Positions 44,711 through 55,069 of a stretch of DNA of 64,000 nucleotides are shown here, piece after piece. The notes beneath the pieces are model-generated. The model saw nothing but the letters and a program-made list of their open reading frames with translations. It was not told the origin of the DNA and did no database searches. Position numbers and translations under genes: made by a program. The DNA comes from Isoetes taiwanensis. Its lineage: Eukaryota; Streptophyta; Lycopodiopsida; Isoetales; Isoetaceae. The stretch is from positions 46,553-110,552 of the forward strand of contig JAJEKV010000486.1 of NCBI GenBank assembly GCA_021234155.1. Direction: 5' to 3'. How positions within the stretch are numbered: the first letter of the stretch is position 1; each line of letters opens with the position of its first letter.

Positions 44711-44798
44711 TTGTATTCGGGAATACAAATCGAGTTGTGCAGCGAAGGAAAGGAAAAGCAGAAGACAAAAAGAAACTGCAAATGTATTCCGGAATACA
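44711..44798 (+). repeat. Two palindromes between the divergent genes
   Basis: TTGTATTCGGGAATACAAA (44,711-44,729) and TGTATTCCGGAATACA (44,783-44,798), the same motif as the intron array. Confidence 0.85.
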
Positions 44799-44985
44799 CA
44801 GCGAGTGGCCAGTACAACGTACTGTATTCGATTTCACATAGAACTTGGACAAACGTGTCAGCGTATCTTTAAAAGGAAAAAAATGCGCTCTCACTTCTTT
44901 ATTCGACTTCCGCAGCTCCAGTCGCCAGACCCAGCGCCTCCGCAAATTTCCGCTCGAGCTGTATTCCGATTTGCATAGGCATAAG

Positions 44986-46882
44986 ATGGACAGGTTAGTG
45001 CGACTTGTTTTTAGTACGTGCTTTTAATCATTTAAGTTAGACGTACTGTCCTTCTGTCTAGCCAAAGTGTATTCCCGAATACACTTCGGCTTTCATTTGT
45101 AAGCCAAAGTGTATTCCGGAATACACTTTTGCCTACCAACGAAAGCCGAAGTGTATTCCGGAATACACTTTGGCAATCCCGTCAAACCAAAGTGTATTCC
45201 GGAATACACTTTGGCCTAACTGCGAAAGCCAAAGTGTATTCCGGAATACACTTTGGTTTGACGGGATTGTTAAAGTGTATTCCGGAATATATTTTGGCTG
45301 AACTGTGTAAGGAAAAGTGTATTCGGGAATACATTTTGCTTTACTTTGTGCGGCAAAAGTGTATTTGGGAATACACTTTGGCTTACTTTTAGGGCGTTTA
45401 GAAGCCAAGAATTGCAATGTTTTACCTTGTTTTAAGTGTTTTACCTTGCAATGTTTTACCTTATTTTACACAGTTTTTGTTGCTTTAGCTGATTTTCCTG
45501 CTCTAGTTTCTGTTTGCTAACGACACCATTGCTACAGCCAAAACCCTGCCCAGAAGCAACCTACTAAGAAGACCGTGAAGATTGTCACAAAGAAACAGCC
45601 GCCGAAGAATCCGGATGGCCCATCTGAACCAAAAGTCTACGAATGTTTCCAAACTCAGTGGTTCTTTACTAGAGGCCATGGAGGCAAGTACTCCACACTC
45701 ACATTCTTGCATGTCTGTAAGAGCCCAGGACAGAAACGTTACGACGACGTCGAATTCCAGTGCATGGGCCACATAAAGAGTGTTGACAGTGTTGCTGGGC
45801 AGTCTGGACAGCGCGGCAGGCTGTCATTTAGTACATCACAGGGGATGTTTGTTCTTGATGAGGCTATGTTGAGGTTGACTAGGATAAACCCACCTCCACT
45901 GTACAAGTATGTGGCACACTATATAAACAAACAAACACTGTTGTCCATTGTACACACTGTAAGTTCTTCATTGAGTGAAGACTTCACAGTCAGTGACACA
46001 GAGGAAGAACAAGATGATGGCACTAGCAGCCCATCTGATAATGAAGGGAGAAAAGACGATTTCGTGGAGCCAGACACTAGAAGGTCGGTGCCACGAAACA
46101 CTGTTGCTGCTAAAGAGCCAGCTAAGAAAAGAACTCAGGCATTAGTGCTATCGGAAGAGCCAGTAGAAGAACCAAAACAAAAGAAGGCAAGAGGAAAAAA
46201 CAAAGCCCTTGGTGTGGCAATTAAAGAAAAGAAGGTCGACAAGACCTCAGAAAAAATGGCAGCAATGCTGGGGAAAAGCTTGTGCAAGGTGTGATTTACT
46301 TGCAAGTAACGTCAATGAAGCCGCCACCAAAGAACTTAAAACGGTGAGAGACCTCTTCAAGTTCGGAAGATTTATGCACGAGATCATTTAAGGAACTTGA
46401 AGGACGGGGATTAGAGCAATCCGTATGCTCATGTAGCTCCTATAGTTGTGCTAGTTGTTGATTGGGGAACGGTGCATTGACCCGCCAAAGATGACAAGGA
46501 AAATGCGGACACCTACACGCATTATGTGTTAGGGGGAATCCGCGACTTTAAAGCAAGGAGGCAAGCTGTACAAGGAGAAGTTCAACCCTAGGTATATCGA
46601 CGGTTCTTTTGCAAAGTATATTGTGGCCTTACCGACGAAGAAGCTAAGATCGTTACCAACACACACAATGCAGACAACGAGTACAAGTTGAAGATGAGTT
46701 TTGTGGACAAAATAAGGTTTATGCACAGAGAATTTCTTATCTTTAAAGAAAAATATGGCGACGACCTAAAGAAGCCAGCTTACTCCTTGGAACTCAAAGA
46801 GGCATGTGCCGTAGAGTGTTGTTTAAAGTACGACGAGGACAACAAAAGGACATCTCTTATTGCACATGACAACTGGTTCTAG
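44986..46882 (+). pseudogene. Second gene of the DUF7869 transposon (unrecognised)
   Basis: Exon 1 is ATGGACAG (44,986-44,993). A 544-nt intron (GTTAGTG...GCTACAG) joins to 45,538 in frame, continuing QNPAQKQPTKKTVKIVTKKQ. The first domain has aromatic residues in YECFQTQWFFTRGHGGKYST. A Ser/Asp/Glu-rich linker and a basic KKARGKNKA stretch lead to a stop at 46,294. Broken frames to 46,882 read GLTDEEAKIVTNTHNADNEY and KMSFVDKIRFMHREFL. This may be a larger accessory protein. A ParB-like fold for the last part is only a guess. Its divergent position suggests shared control with the transposase. Confidence 0.6.
45062..45382 (+). repeat. Eight palindromes at a 42-bp period inside the intron
   Basis: About 28-bp palindromes, core GTGTATTCCGGAATACAC with CCAAA/TTTGG wings, start at 45,062, 45,103, 45,145, 45,187, 45,228, 45,271, 45,312 and about 45,354. 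The steps are 41-43 bp. Spacers are 13-16 nt. The spacers at about 45,175 and 45,255 are inverse copies (AATCCCGTCAAA and TTTGACGGGATT). Confidence 0.95.
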
Positions 46883-47277
46883 CTTGCGTTTAGAGAAGGA
46901 AGGGTATGTACGCATTTTAGTTTAAGTAGCTAGTCCCAGCATTTTATTCCAGAAGTTATAAGGAAGTTATAACAATGATTATAATTGTGCTATTTATGCT
47001 ACAAACTTATTTTTTTATATTGAGTTACATTGTAATAACAATAAGTTCAATGTCTTTGTCTAAAGGCTTTGATTTTTTAAGATAAGGATAGTGTGATGGC
47101 TAATATTTGACTCTACATTTTGTGAAAGTTTAGCCAAAGGCAAGAAACCATGATGGAGAAAAACCATTTAGGTTAGCCGAGTGTTAGAAGCTTCTAGCTT
47201 CAATTCGAAGGTAGTTTGCTAAACTTATTTGGCTATACTAAAAAGAAAGGAGCAGTAATTTATTCCATGCCTGCAAC

Positions 47278-48544
47278 ATGAGACTAATCTTAATCTCCAA
47301 GGACGTATCATGGAACAAGGAACAAGGAACCAGATTCGGTCATCACTATCGGTTAGAAGAAAAAGCAAAGGGAAAAGCAGAAGCATGTGTGGCTGATTTG
47401 GTTGATAGCAAGCTACAGGGCATCAAAGGATGGGGCACATCAACGAGGATCGTCTCAAACGTCTACATCAGCACAATATGGTGGAGGGTTTGCACTTTGA
47501 TTCTAAAGAAAAGTTGCCGATGTGTGATGGTTGTATAATTGCAAAGCAAACCCATAAACCTGCATTCACAAAACCAGGGACCAGAGCTACTCAAAGACTT
47601 GGCTTAGTTCATGCAGATATCAGTAATCCTACTCCGGTTTCCAGCCTGGGTGTATCAAGGTATTTCTTTGTACTAGTTGATGATTTCAGCAGGAAGGCAT
47701 TTGTATATCTTCTCAAAACAAGATCCGAGGTATGCCACTGGTTAGTTGTATGGAAGAATGAGGTAGGAAAAGAAACAGGAGACCAGCTTGGCATCCTTCG
47801 TAGTGACAATGCTCAAGAGTTTTTATCCAAAGCGCTTACAAGTGAGCTTCAAAAGGATGGAGTCAAATGCCAATTGTCTATTCCTCATGAACAGCACCAA
47901 AATGGAGTGGCTGAGAGGAAGATCCGTACATTGAAGGAAAGTGCTCGGAGTATGCTCAGATTTGCAGGTCTATCAGACATGTTTTGGGGAGAGGCCATCA
48001 TGACAGCAGCTTATATACAAAGTAGGGCTCCAACCGTGGCTGTGAAGAATTGCACACCAGAAGAAGCATGGTCAGGAAAAAAGCTTGATGTAACACATCT
48101 TAGAGTTTTTGGATGCCCAGCTTATGCCTATGTCTCACTTAATATAATAGAAAAAATGGATGATCATGCGCGCAGGTGCATCTTTGTAGGTTACTGTTTA
48201 GAAAGCAAGGGATATAGGTTGATTGATTGTCAAACACGTAAGCTGGTTAAAAGTCGTAGCATCATCTTTGATGAACAAGCTCTGCAGACTACTCGAATTT
48301 TTAGAGCTCACGTCGATAGTGGACTGTTTCAATCTTCTGATCATAGTAAACTTTGGTTGGAGCTAGTGTTCCAGCAACCATAGAAGCTCTGATACATGGA
48401 CCACTAGCACGAGAAGAACAAGCTCCTTGTGTTGCCACAAACAGGTCTGATATGCCAGCAAACATACATGTTCCTTGTGGTGCCACAATCAGGCCTGATA
48501 CACCAGCAGATATTGCGCTCGAAAGTGAGCCCCTGTTGAATGAG
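47278..48544 (+). pseudogene. Copia integrase part
   Basis: Coding resumes after the transposon. The zinc region shows MGHINEDRLKRLHQ and MCDGCIIAKQ. The catalytic triad is present: Asp in LVHADISNP, Asp in GILRSDNAQEF, Glu in NGVAERKIRTLK. The pol C-terminal part of integrase continues to VFGCPAYAYVS and GYRLIDCQTRK. Frame stops appear after 48,383. The solo LTR enters after the codons for PLLNE at 48,544. Confidence 0.9.
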
Positions 48545-49861
48545 TGTCGTCTGCCAAATCGAGGCGAAAATCTGCAAAAAGCAGATTAATAAGAATATAG
48601 CTCGGGGAATCATGCTAGCTTAGCGAAGAAAGCTAGGCAAATATGGAAAGAGGAAGCAAGTAGCCGAGAGATGTGCTACGAGAAGAATTACCCATGAGAG
48701 AATCATGGGAAGGAATGATATGACAACAGGGTTGTCGGAAGAAGAACCCCATAGAAGAAAAATACCTATGGTGGTAAAATGGAATTAACATGGCAGAATA
48801 AAGGCCTCAAAGAAAAGGGGTCAAGTCACGAGAAGTAAAGGGAAAAAAAAAAAAAAACCCTTGGAAGAACCATGGAAGTAGAGATAACCATGGAAGAAGG
48901 GGATTGTCGTGGCCGTATGGGCAAGGTCAGAAGAAAATTAAAACCGAAAAGGAGAAAGAAGACGCAAGGGATACAAGCGAGCAATGATAAGGGAATATTT
49001 GGGAAAAGAAACGGGGCTAAGTTACGGAATCCTGAAGGAGAATAAGTGCGTTGGAAGCTTGAATAAAGAAATTTGGGAGCATATAGGGGCAAGTTGAAGT
49101 TGAAGGGAGAACCATTGGAAAATAAAAGAAAACCAAAAGAAACAAGAATTGTTAACAAAAAGGTTAAGAAAGGGCACAAAATGTGGACGAACTAGAAGGG
49201 CGTGACGGAAGGCCGATTTGGCCGAATCGATTCAGGAAGGAAGGGAGGATTGTTCTGGAATAGCTTGCAGAAAAGAGAAGCTGGATCAAATCGGGTTCAA
49301 GAGACCCCGGCATCAGAGAAAACTCCAGAAGAAATAGCCGGATTCATCTTGAATCAAATCGGCCAGGGCAGACTTTAACAGAGGAGTATAGAGGTCGAAT
49401 TAACAGAAATAATGCAGAAAGGAACTTGGGCATCAATGGAATCACGAATGAGCGGTTGAGAAACTGCAAAAGAAGTGGCCGGATTTGATCAAACCAATGG
49501 AGATATGAAGAAAGAATCAGTTTCAGAATGCCGTTAGGGCTCGATCCTGGAAAAATTGGGTTTGTATCAGGCCCAAATTATAAGTTTTGAGAGGATTATC
49601 CATGCCAGGGCTGATTTGAAGCAGATTGCTGCCGAATTTCTTGCCATCAATTCCTCTGCAATCGGTTTATTGCCCAACAAATCTGAATGGGTTGACCAAG
49701 TTCTGGCCTAAACATGCAATTCCGACCACATTTTCGGCGACCAGTTAGATCTTCACCAACGCATCTCTGGCTGCCGTGAAGAACAGAGAAGAAGAGAGAA
49801 CAAGATTAAGGGGAAAAAAGCCCTTAACATAAAAAACAAGTTACTTATTTCAAAAATATGA

Positions 49862-49945
49862 TGGGTAGCGGAGTTGGCAAGGTCTTTGCCTCCTAATGGA
49901 TGGGTGCAGGGTTCAATGGATGGGTGCAGGGTTCAATTCCATTCC
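49862..49945 (+). repeat. tRNA-like segment with 20-bp tandem duplication
   Basis: GGTAGCGGAGTTGGCAAGG resembles a tRNA A box, and GGGTTCAATTCC a B box. AATGGATGGGTGCAGGGTTC is exactly repeated at 49,895-49,914 and 49,915-49,934. It does not fold as a normal tRNA by eye; it may be a SINE head or part of the LTR. Confidence 0.4.
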
Positions 49946-50035
49946 AAGACCTTTTCGCCAAAGGATTGAAGAACCATAAATTCGCGCCTTTTTTTTTGCC
50001 TGATGACATGGCAAAGATGAGTTGGCATATGCGAG

Positions 50036-50257
50036 ACCAAGGTGGCAAATGGGTGACGTGGCATGACCAGTGGCAATATTTGATGACGTGGCAGGGTGAA
50101 TGATGCAGTAGGCGCCATGTTGGCAATCCGCCTAGGTGGCATACGAAATCCAAGGGGTGCGATGACGTGGCGATGATGTGGCGAAGGGGTAGTTGGACTA
50201 TAAATATGTGAGCCACGGTTGGGGCTTTTCGAACCAACCAGCAAAGTGTGCAATAAA
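50036..50257 (+). promoter_or_regulatory. LTR promoter with TGACGTGG boxes
   Basis: GTGACGTGGC near 50,053, and GATGACGTGGC near 50,081 and 50,161, lie upstream of TATAAATA (50,199-50,206); AATAAA follows at 50,252. TGACGT/ACGTGG cores are targets of plant bZIP factors, so stress-type control of the former retroelement is plausible. Confidence 0.6.
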
Positions 50258-50338
50258 GTTTGATCTTTTGTTCTAGTTTTCTTGGTGTGTCTCTTTCACA
50301 GCGCTACCTTTCCCTCGGGTTGCGAGCGGGGCTCGACA

Positions 50339-52041
50339 ATGAGTCCAATGCATCACGTAGATCTACAAGAACTCCTAAGCCCACAGCTCGCTGGCTGGAT
50401 TATATTCAACAAAGGACTTCGGCAAGTTTGGCTATGGCATCCCTCCAAGAGGAGGAACTGTTGAAAGATTATGCAGCATGGTGGCATGAAGATCTTGAAG
50501 AAATCTGTGCATGTACTGCTTTCTCAACAGATTTGCTAGAACCACTCACCGTGAATGAAGCACTTAGTGGATCAGATGCCAGTCATTGGCCGCATGCAAT
50601 GCAAGAGGAGATCAATGCGATGCAAGAAACTGGAGCATGGGAACTCACAAAACTTCCTCCAGGCCGCAAACCGATGAGTTGCAAGTGGGTATTTCGGATC
50701 AAAACTAGGGAAGATGGTACGGTGGATAGGTATAGAGCGAGATTAATAGCTCGTGGTTTTTCACAAATGCCCGGAGTAGATTTTGATGAGACCTTTTTTC
50801 CCGTGGTGAAGATGACATCGATTCGAGTTGTCCTTGCACTAGCAACGCAAGAAAATTTTGAGATTCAACAAATGGATGTGAAAATAGCCTTCCTAAATGG
50901 AGATCTAGAGGAGGATATTTTCATGCATCAGCCACCAGAATTTGAGGAAAAAGGCAAAGAAGATCTGGTCTGCAGGTTGAAACGAGCTTTGTACGGTTTA
51001 AAACAAAGTCCACGGGCATGGTATAAGAAAATTGATCAGTTCTTTAAAGCTATCAACTTCAAGAGATGTATTGTGGAATGGAATGTGTATATGAAGCTTG
51101 CGAGGGTTCGGATCTCATAATCGTGGTTGTGTACGTGGATGATCTCATCTTACTAGGCAATAGCAAGAGAGCAATTTCCGAAATCAAGCAACGGTTGGCA
51201 TTGACATTCAAGATGACAGATCTTGGAGATATCAAAACATGTCTTGGTATGCAAATAATCAGAAATCGCGCCAAGAAGGAACTCTTAATCCATCAAGAGA
51301 AGGCAATTCAAAAACTGATTTACCGATTTGGGATGCAACATGCTACTCCTAAAGACACTCCTGCAGCCATGAATGAGAAATCGACAAAAAGAATGGGTCC
51401 AAGGACTCCACAGGAGCAATCAGTCATGAAGGACATTCCATACCGCAACGCAGTAGGTTGCTTGATGCACATCATGGTCGATGCTTGAGCCGGAACATAG
51501 CGGCAGTGGGCATAGTTAGCATGTTTATGCAAAACCCCGGCAAACCACATTGGTGCACAGTAAAATGAATAATACGCTATTTAGTAGGCATGCAACAGAT
51601 GGGACTTCTCTATGCTCCAGATTCAAATGCTCCTAGTATTCAACTCGTGGGTTTTGTAGATTCTAATTGGGCAGGAGATCCAGATAGTAGAAGATCCACA
51701 TCCGGGTTCTCGGCAATGCTTTATGGTGGAGCTGTCGCTTGGACCAGCTGCAAACAAACCAGCGTGGCTCTAACCTCCTGTGAAGCTGAGTACATGCAGT
51801 GGTTAGGGAGATTGTGTGGCTTCGACAATTCATGAAAGAGCTCACTTATGAGCAAGTAGCACCTACCGTAATCTACAACGATAATCGCAGCAGCATAGCA
51901 CTCACAGGAAATCTAGTATTACACAAGAGATCTAAACACATAGGCATTCACCATCACTATACAAGAGAAAAGATCCAAGATTTCACAATCACGATGGAGT
52001 ACACGCCTCTGGTAGAGATGCCGGCCAGATATCCTCACTAA
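50339..52041 (+). pseudogene. Copia reverse transcriptase and RNase H part
   Basis: RT starts around AMQEEINAMQETGAWELTKL, with RARLIARGFSQMPGVDFDET, KRALYGLKQSPRAWYKKID and an intact YVDDLILLG at 51,132. A frame change near 51,090, stops near 51,488 and changes near 51,800 break the reading. RNase H shows FVDSNWAGDPDSRRSTSGF and SCEAEYM, then DNRSSIAL and HIGIHHHYTRE. Catalytic RT residues are kept, so decay is moderate. Confidence 0.9.
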
Positions 52042-52202
52042 GACTCTGTGTAAAGAACAGTTCTGGCATCATCGACACATTGGGACTCAGCTCATCCCTC
52101 TAATGGCTACATTCATAATTGTTGTCTGTCACTTGTGTATTTTCTTTATTATGTTTTTCTGTCCATTCTCATGTAGTCTGATTTATGAGCAAAACGGGGG
52201 TG

Positions 52203-52336
52203 TGTTAGTGGCACTTCTACTCATCCACTCAACAGCTAGCACACGTGGCTAAGGCTGATAGTATATGCTTTGTATAAATACCAGAACCTCAGGTGACGGG
52301 GTAGGTTGTTATTTGTTTATCCCTCTAATTGTATTA
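52203..52336 (+). repeat. 3' LTR, copia (about 134 bp)
   Basis: Aligns with 38,912-39,048 with few differences. Follows AACGGGGGTG. Confidence 0.9.
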
Positions 52337-52341
52337 AAGAT

Positions 52342-52609
52342 TTCTCCTTCTCACAAAATAGAAAATACCTCCATCAGAGAAAGAACACAACATAACAACA
52401 ATAATAACTGCAACAATTATTATTTTAAGTTTTCTTGAGCTTGAAGCTGTCCTTGCAACTGAATTTACTTGATAATCTAACACTACACCCACATCATCCA
52501 ATATAGGGCCACGGTTTGAGTCTGTATTTAATAGAGATAGCATTCGCATACCGAGGGCACAACTAGCCTCAAAACATAAATTGCAAACTTGAAAATAAAA
52601 GGGTGTCAT
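52342..52609 (-). pseudogene. Receptor-like kinase, ectodomain end and membrane segment
   Basis: On the minus strand: CNLCFEASCALGMRMLSLLN, SNRGPILDDVGVVLDYQ, then the transmembrane stretch IIIVAVIIVVMLCSF and a basic stop-transfer YFVRRRNL. The copia duplication AAGAT follows exactly. Excising the element puts this directly before the juxtamembrane/kinase part at 38,906. GPILDDV resembles the end of DUF642/galactose-binding-like plant ectodomains (tentative). Upstream exons were not recognised. Confidence 0.75.
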
Positions 52610-54617
52610 GTGCAGAATGTTTGAGCTACTTGTTTTAATCCCAGTGCAGATCCACCTCCAATAGTGGCTTTGTGGAAAAACACCAGGGCATATAGTTGCA
52701 GAACAAAAACTATTCTATCCGCAAATACCAGGGCATATAGTTGCAACAAGAATCGAAACTATTCTATTAAAAACAAACCCCACAAGCAACACTCGTAAAT
52801 TTGTTACATGACAAATTGCCTTCCTTCACAACGACCTTCATTCCCAACAAAAACCAAGACAGATTTGCATAGTGCTTGTTTGTTCTCCCAACAATAGCCA
52901 TCTCTTATTTATAAAGAGACAAGCAAGGATGACAAGGACCTTGTTTCTTTTGCAACAACTAAGCTAGACTAACATCAACTTTGCCAATCCACCGTAATAC
53001 AAAATGCAAAACAAAATGTGATACAAAACTAGAAGTTTGATCTGTTTAAATGAATCTTATAACCACAATAGGAAAATCCGTATCAGATTCGAAAGAATTA
53101 ATGATTTTTAGTTACTATTGATTATGGTATTAACTAATTTAAATTCATAGGAGTTTAGGCTTTAGGCACTAAATACCAGCCCGAAATGGAATATGCCAAA
53201 TGAGATCAAATCGTATCCCTCTAGTGCAGATAAAATATGTAATAAACCGTAGCATTTAATGGTCATTTACACACAATGGTTTTATAAAACAAGAGGATTT
53301 GGACCTCCATATCAATATAATGCACAAGATATAAGAGTGTAAGCTGCTTGGGAATCGACCTCAAACATATTCATTGGGCTAGAAAATTCAAATCATACCT
53401 AAGAAGTTGACTGGTCACAAGCATTGCATCTCTCTCTCCACGCATGACAATTCTGGAATTTGCTAGCACAATATCTAATATGCCAACCTGTAACGTGTAT
53501 ACAACACACAATTTTTTTTGGGTTGCCCCTAGAGGGGCGAACCCTCGCTCATGTGGTTTTATGGCATATTCTAAGTATATGATGAAATATGCTTAAAACA
53601 TGCCGAAAACCACTCCAAACTGGTTGTTGCAAGTAAACTGCCGATCACTTGTGTTACCGGTCGCTGCTATTCGAACCGCCTAATCGGCATGAATTTTTGA
53701 TGCTGTGAAAGGTACCTAATGGACTCAAAGGAGTTTTTTACGCCTTTCCAGAAACAAGAAGAGTGTTGACGATGGTAGGAGTTCTTGACACATTTCCATC
53801 AGTACAGATTGAAGCTCTTCAGCAGCTCTTCCTTATAGGAAATACTTTGGTGATTACTCAAACACATGGATTCGAAGCCACATAAGCGGAGGTTCTATTT
53901 TCTCGCTTCATACTGAGACTCTTTTGATCAGAGTTTTGAACCTGTCTTTGCCGTCATGTATTCGCATCTGCGGATGCCAATGAGGGAAACTGACTGTCAG
54001 TTATTAGATACTGTTCGCTGGGACGGCTTCTAGCAAACCAGCATCGCTTCGAAACTAGTTTTTTTGTAGAGTCCTTAAAATTCATCCAAAATGCTGTCAT
54101 GGTAGAGCTGGAGATTGGTCTAGGAGGGTCTCCATGTTGCGAGGAGATCAAGAGCAAATATACAGAAATCCAACATCCGAAAAATGGGCTCCATTGTCTC
54201 TTTCCAGGTAAATAAAAATGTGCTTGAGCTTACAATGTCCCTTTCCAGGTAAGTAGAAATGTACATTTTTCTGAAGCATTCACCTGAAGAAGACCACAAT
54301 GTGTTAAAAAAGCCCAATGGGCTTAGCCTAATTAGTATGAAGCTATCAATACTTTCTCTTCCCTTCCTCGATTGTATAAATTGACTTGCATAGCTTTGTA
54401 AACAAAACTCAAAGCTCCTACAAAGAAAACGACACCTTGTGTTTATAGTATTTACATGGCTTCACAAAAAAAGGGGGGGGACCTAGCACGAAATAGCAAA
54501 ACATGAAAACACCATGAAAATATATTCTCTGGACATCGAATCATGCTTGTGGCGCCTTGTTTATTACTAAATACTTAATTGTTTATTTGTTTATTTCTTT
54601 ACATCCACGTGAACATG
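52610..54617. other. No gene recognised
   Basis: Should contain upstream exons of the broken receptor kinase, but none could be read. TTTACCTGGAAAG is duplicated at about 54,192 and 54,237 (minus-strand reading). Confidence 0.5.
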
Positions 54618-55069
54618 CCATATATATAACTACCATTACAATATTAACATAAACCATTGCATTTAACACATTAAAATTAAAATCCCCTTAAACCCCTTTG
54701 GTTTGGGTGCATATTCACACCTTATTCCTTATTCACGAGGGGGTGACTCAGGCAATGAGAGTGTTAGATGGGCATATTCACCCTTATTCCTTAATCTACA
54801 AATGCACGTAAAGTTCCTCGTTTGTGGGGTATGCAAGTACAAAATTTGCTATACTGTATAACAAGTTTTGCAAGATACTATAAGATTTGAACCGAAATAC
54901 TATATGGTGTTGATTTTGTACGTGCAAGATATAATTATAAGGGCTCTCGCTGCCCTACGTCACCCCCCGTGTGAATATGCACCCAAACCAAAGGGGGTTT
55001 AAGGGGGATTTTAATTTTAATGTGTTAAATGCAATGGTTTATGTTAATATTGTAATGGTAGTTATATGT
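54618..55069. mobile_element. Foldback/MITE with about 97-bp inverted arms
   Basis: 54,624-54,720 is the inverse of 54,969-55,067, including ATATAACTACCATTACAATA at the outside and GTTTGGGTGCATATTCACAC inside. About 250 bp lie between the arms, with a further partial repeat GGGCATATTCACCCTTATTCC. No coding sequence. A target duplication was not resolved. Confidence 0.85.

Larger units (their letters stand above)
40673..47269. mobile_element. DUF7869-type DNA transposon, 6.6 kb, 8-bp TSD
   Basis: The ends are CATGGAATAAA at 40,673 and its inverse, TTTATTCCATG, at 47,269 (one mismatch in the inner bases). The perfect 8-bp duplication CCTGCAAC flanks it (40,665-40,672 and 47,270-47,277). With element and one duplicate removed, the copia frame runs on without a shift. 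Inside are a putative transposase gene (-) and a divergent gene (+), plus arrays of GTGTATTCCGGAATACAC palindromes between and within them. Eight-base duplications occur in hAT and P elements, but the protein is of neither type by eye. The MITE at 12,216 belongs to it. Confidence 0.9.
48545..50338 (+). mobile_element. Solo LTR (1,794 bp), TSD atgag
   Basis: Starts TGTCG and ends CGACA. It is flanked by ATGAG at 48,540-48,544 and 50,339-50,343. Removing it and one duplicate restores the copia frame (SEPLLNE then SNASRRSTRTPK). The promoter part has several TGACGTGGC boxes, TATAAATA at 50,199 and AATAAA at 50,252, in the U3-R-U5 order for a plus-strand LTR. Its internal region was lost by LTR recombination. 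Its length suggests a Ty3/gypsy parent (inference). Confidence 0.9.
38912..52336 (+). mobile_element. Ty1/copia element with two nested insertions
   Basis: Short LTRs (38,912-39,048 and 52,203-52,336) are flanked by the perfect 5-bp duplication AAGAT (38,907-38,911 and 52,337-52,341). The primer-binding site TGGTATCAGAG starts at 39,049. Gag and protease lie at 39,153-40,672, integrase at 47,278-48,544, and RT/RNase H at 50,339-52,041. The purine tract AACGGGGGTG directly precedes the 3' LTR. Removing the two nested insertions leaves about 5 kb, a normal copia size. Confidence 0.95.

Noticed and set aside
45062-45382. CRISPR-like array of 28-bp repeats and short spacers
   Set aside because: Repeats are near-perfect palindromes, spacers are 13-16 nt and related to each other, and the array lies in an intron of a eukaryotic transposon.
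45129-45417. Open frames with repeated VYSGIHFG / VFRNTLW peptides on both strands
   Set aside because: They are only translations of the palindrome array; there is no independent coding evidence.
53520-53550. GCCCCTAGAGGGGC palindrome as a Helitron end
   Set aside because: No CTRR at the right distance on either strand.
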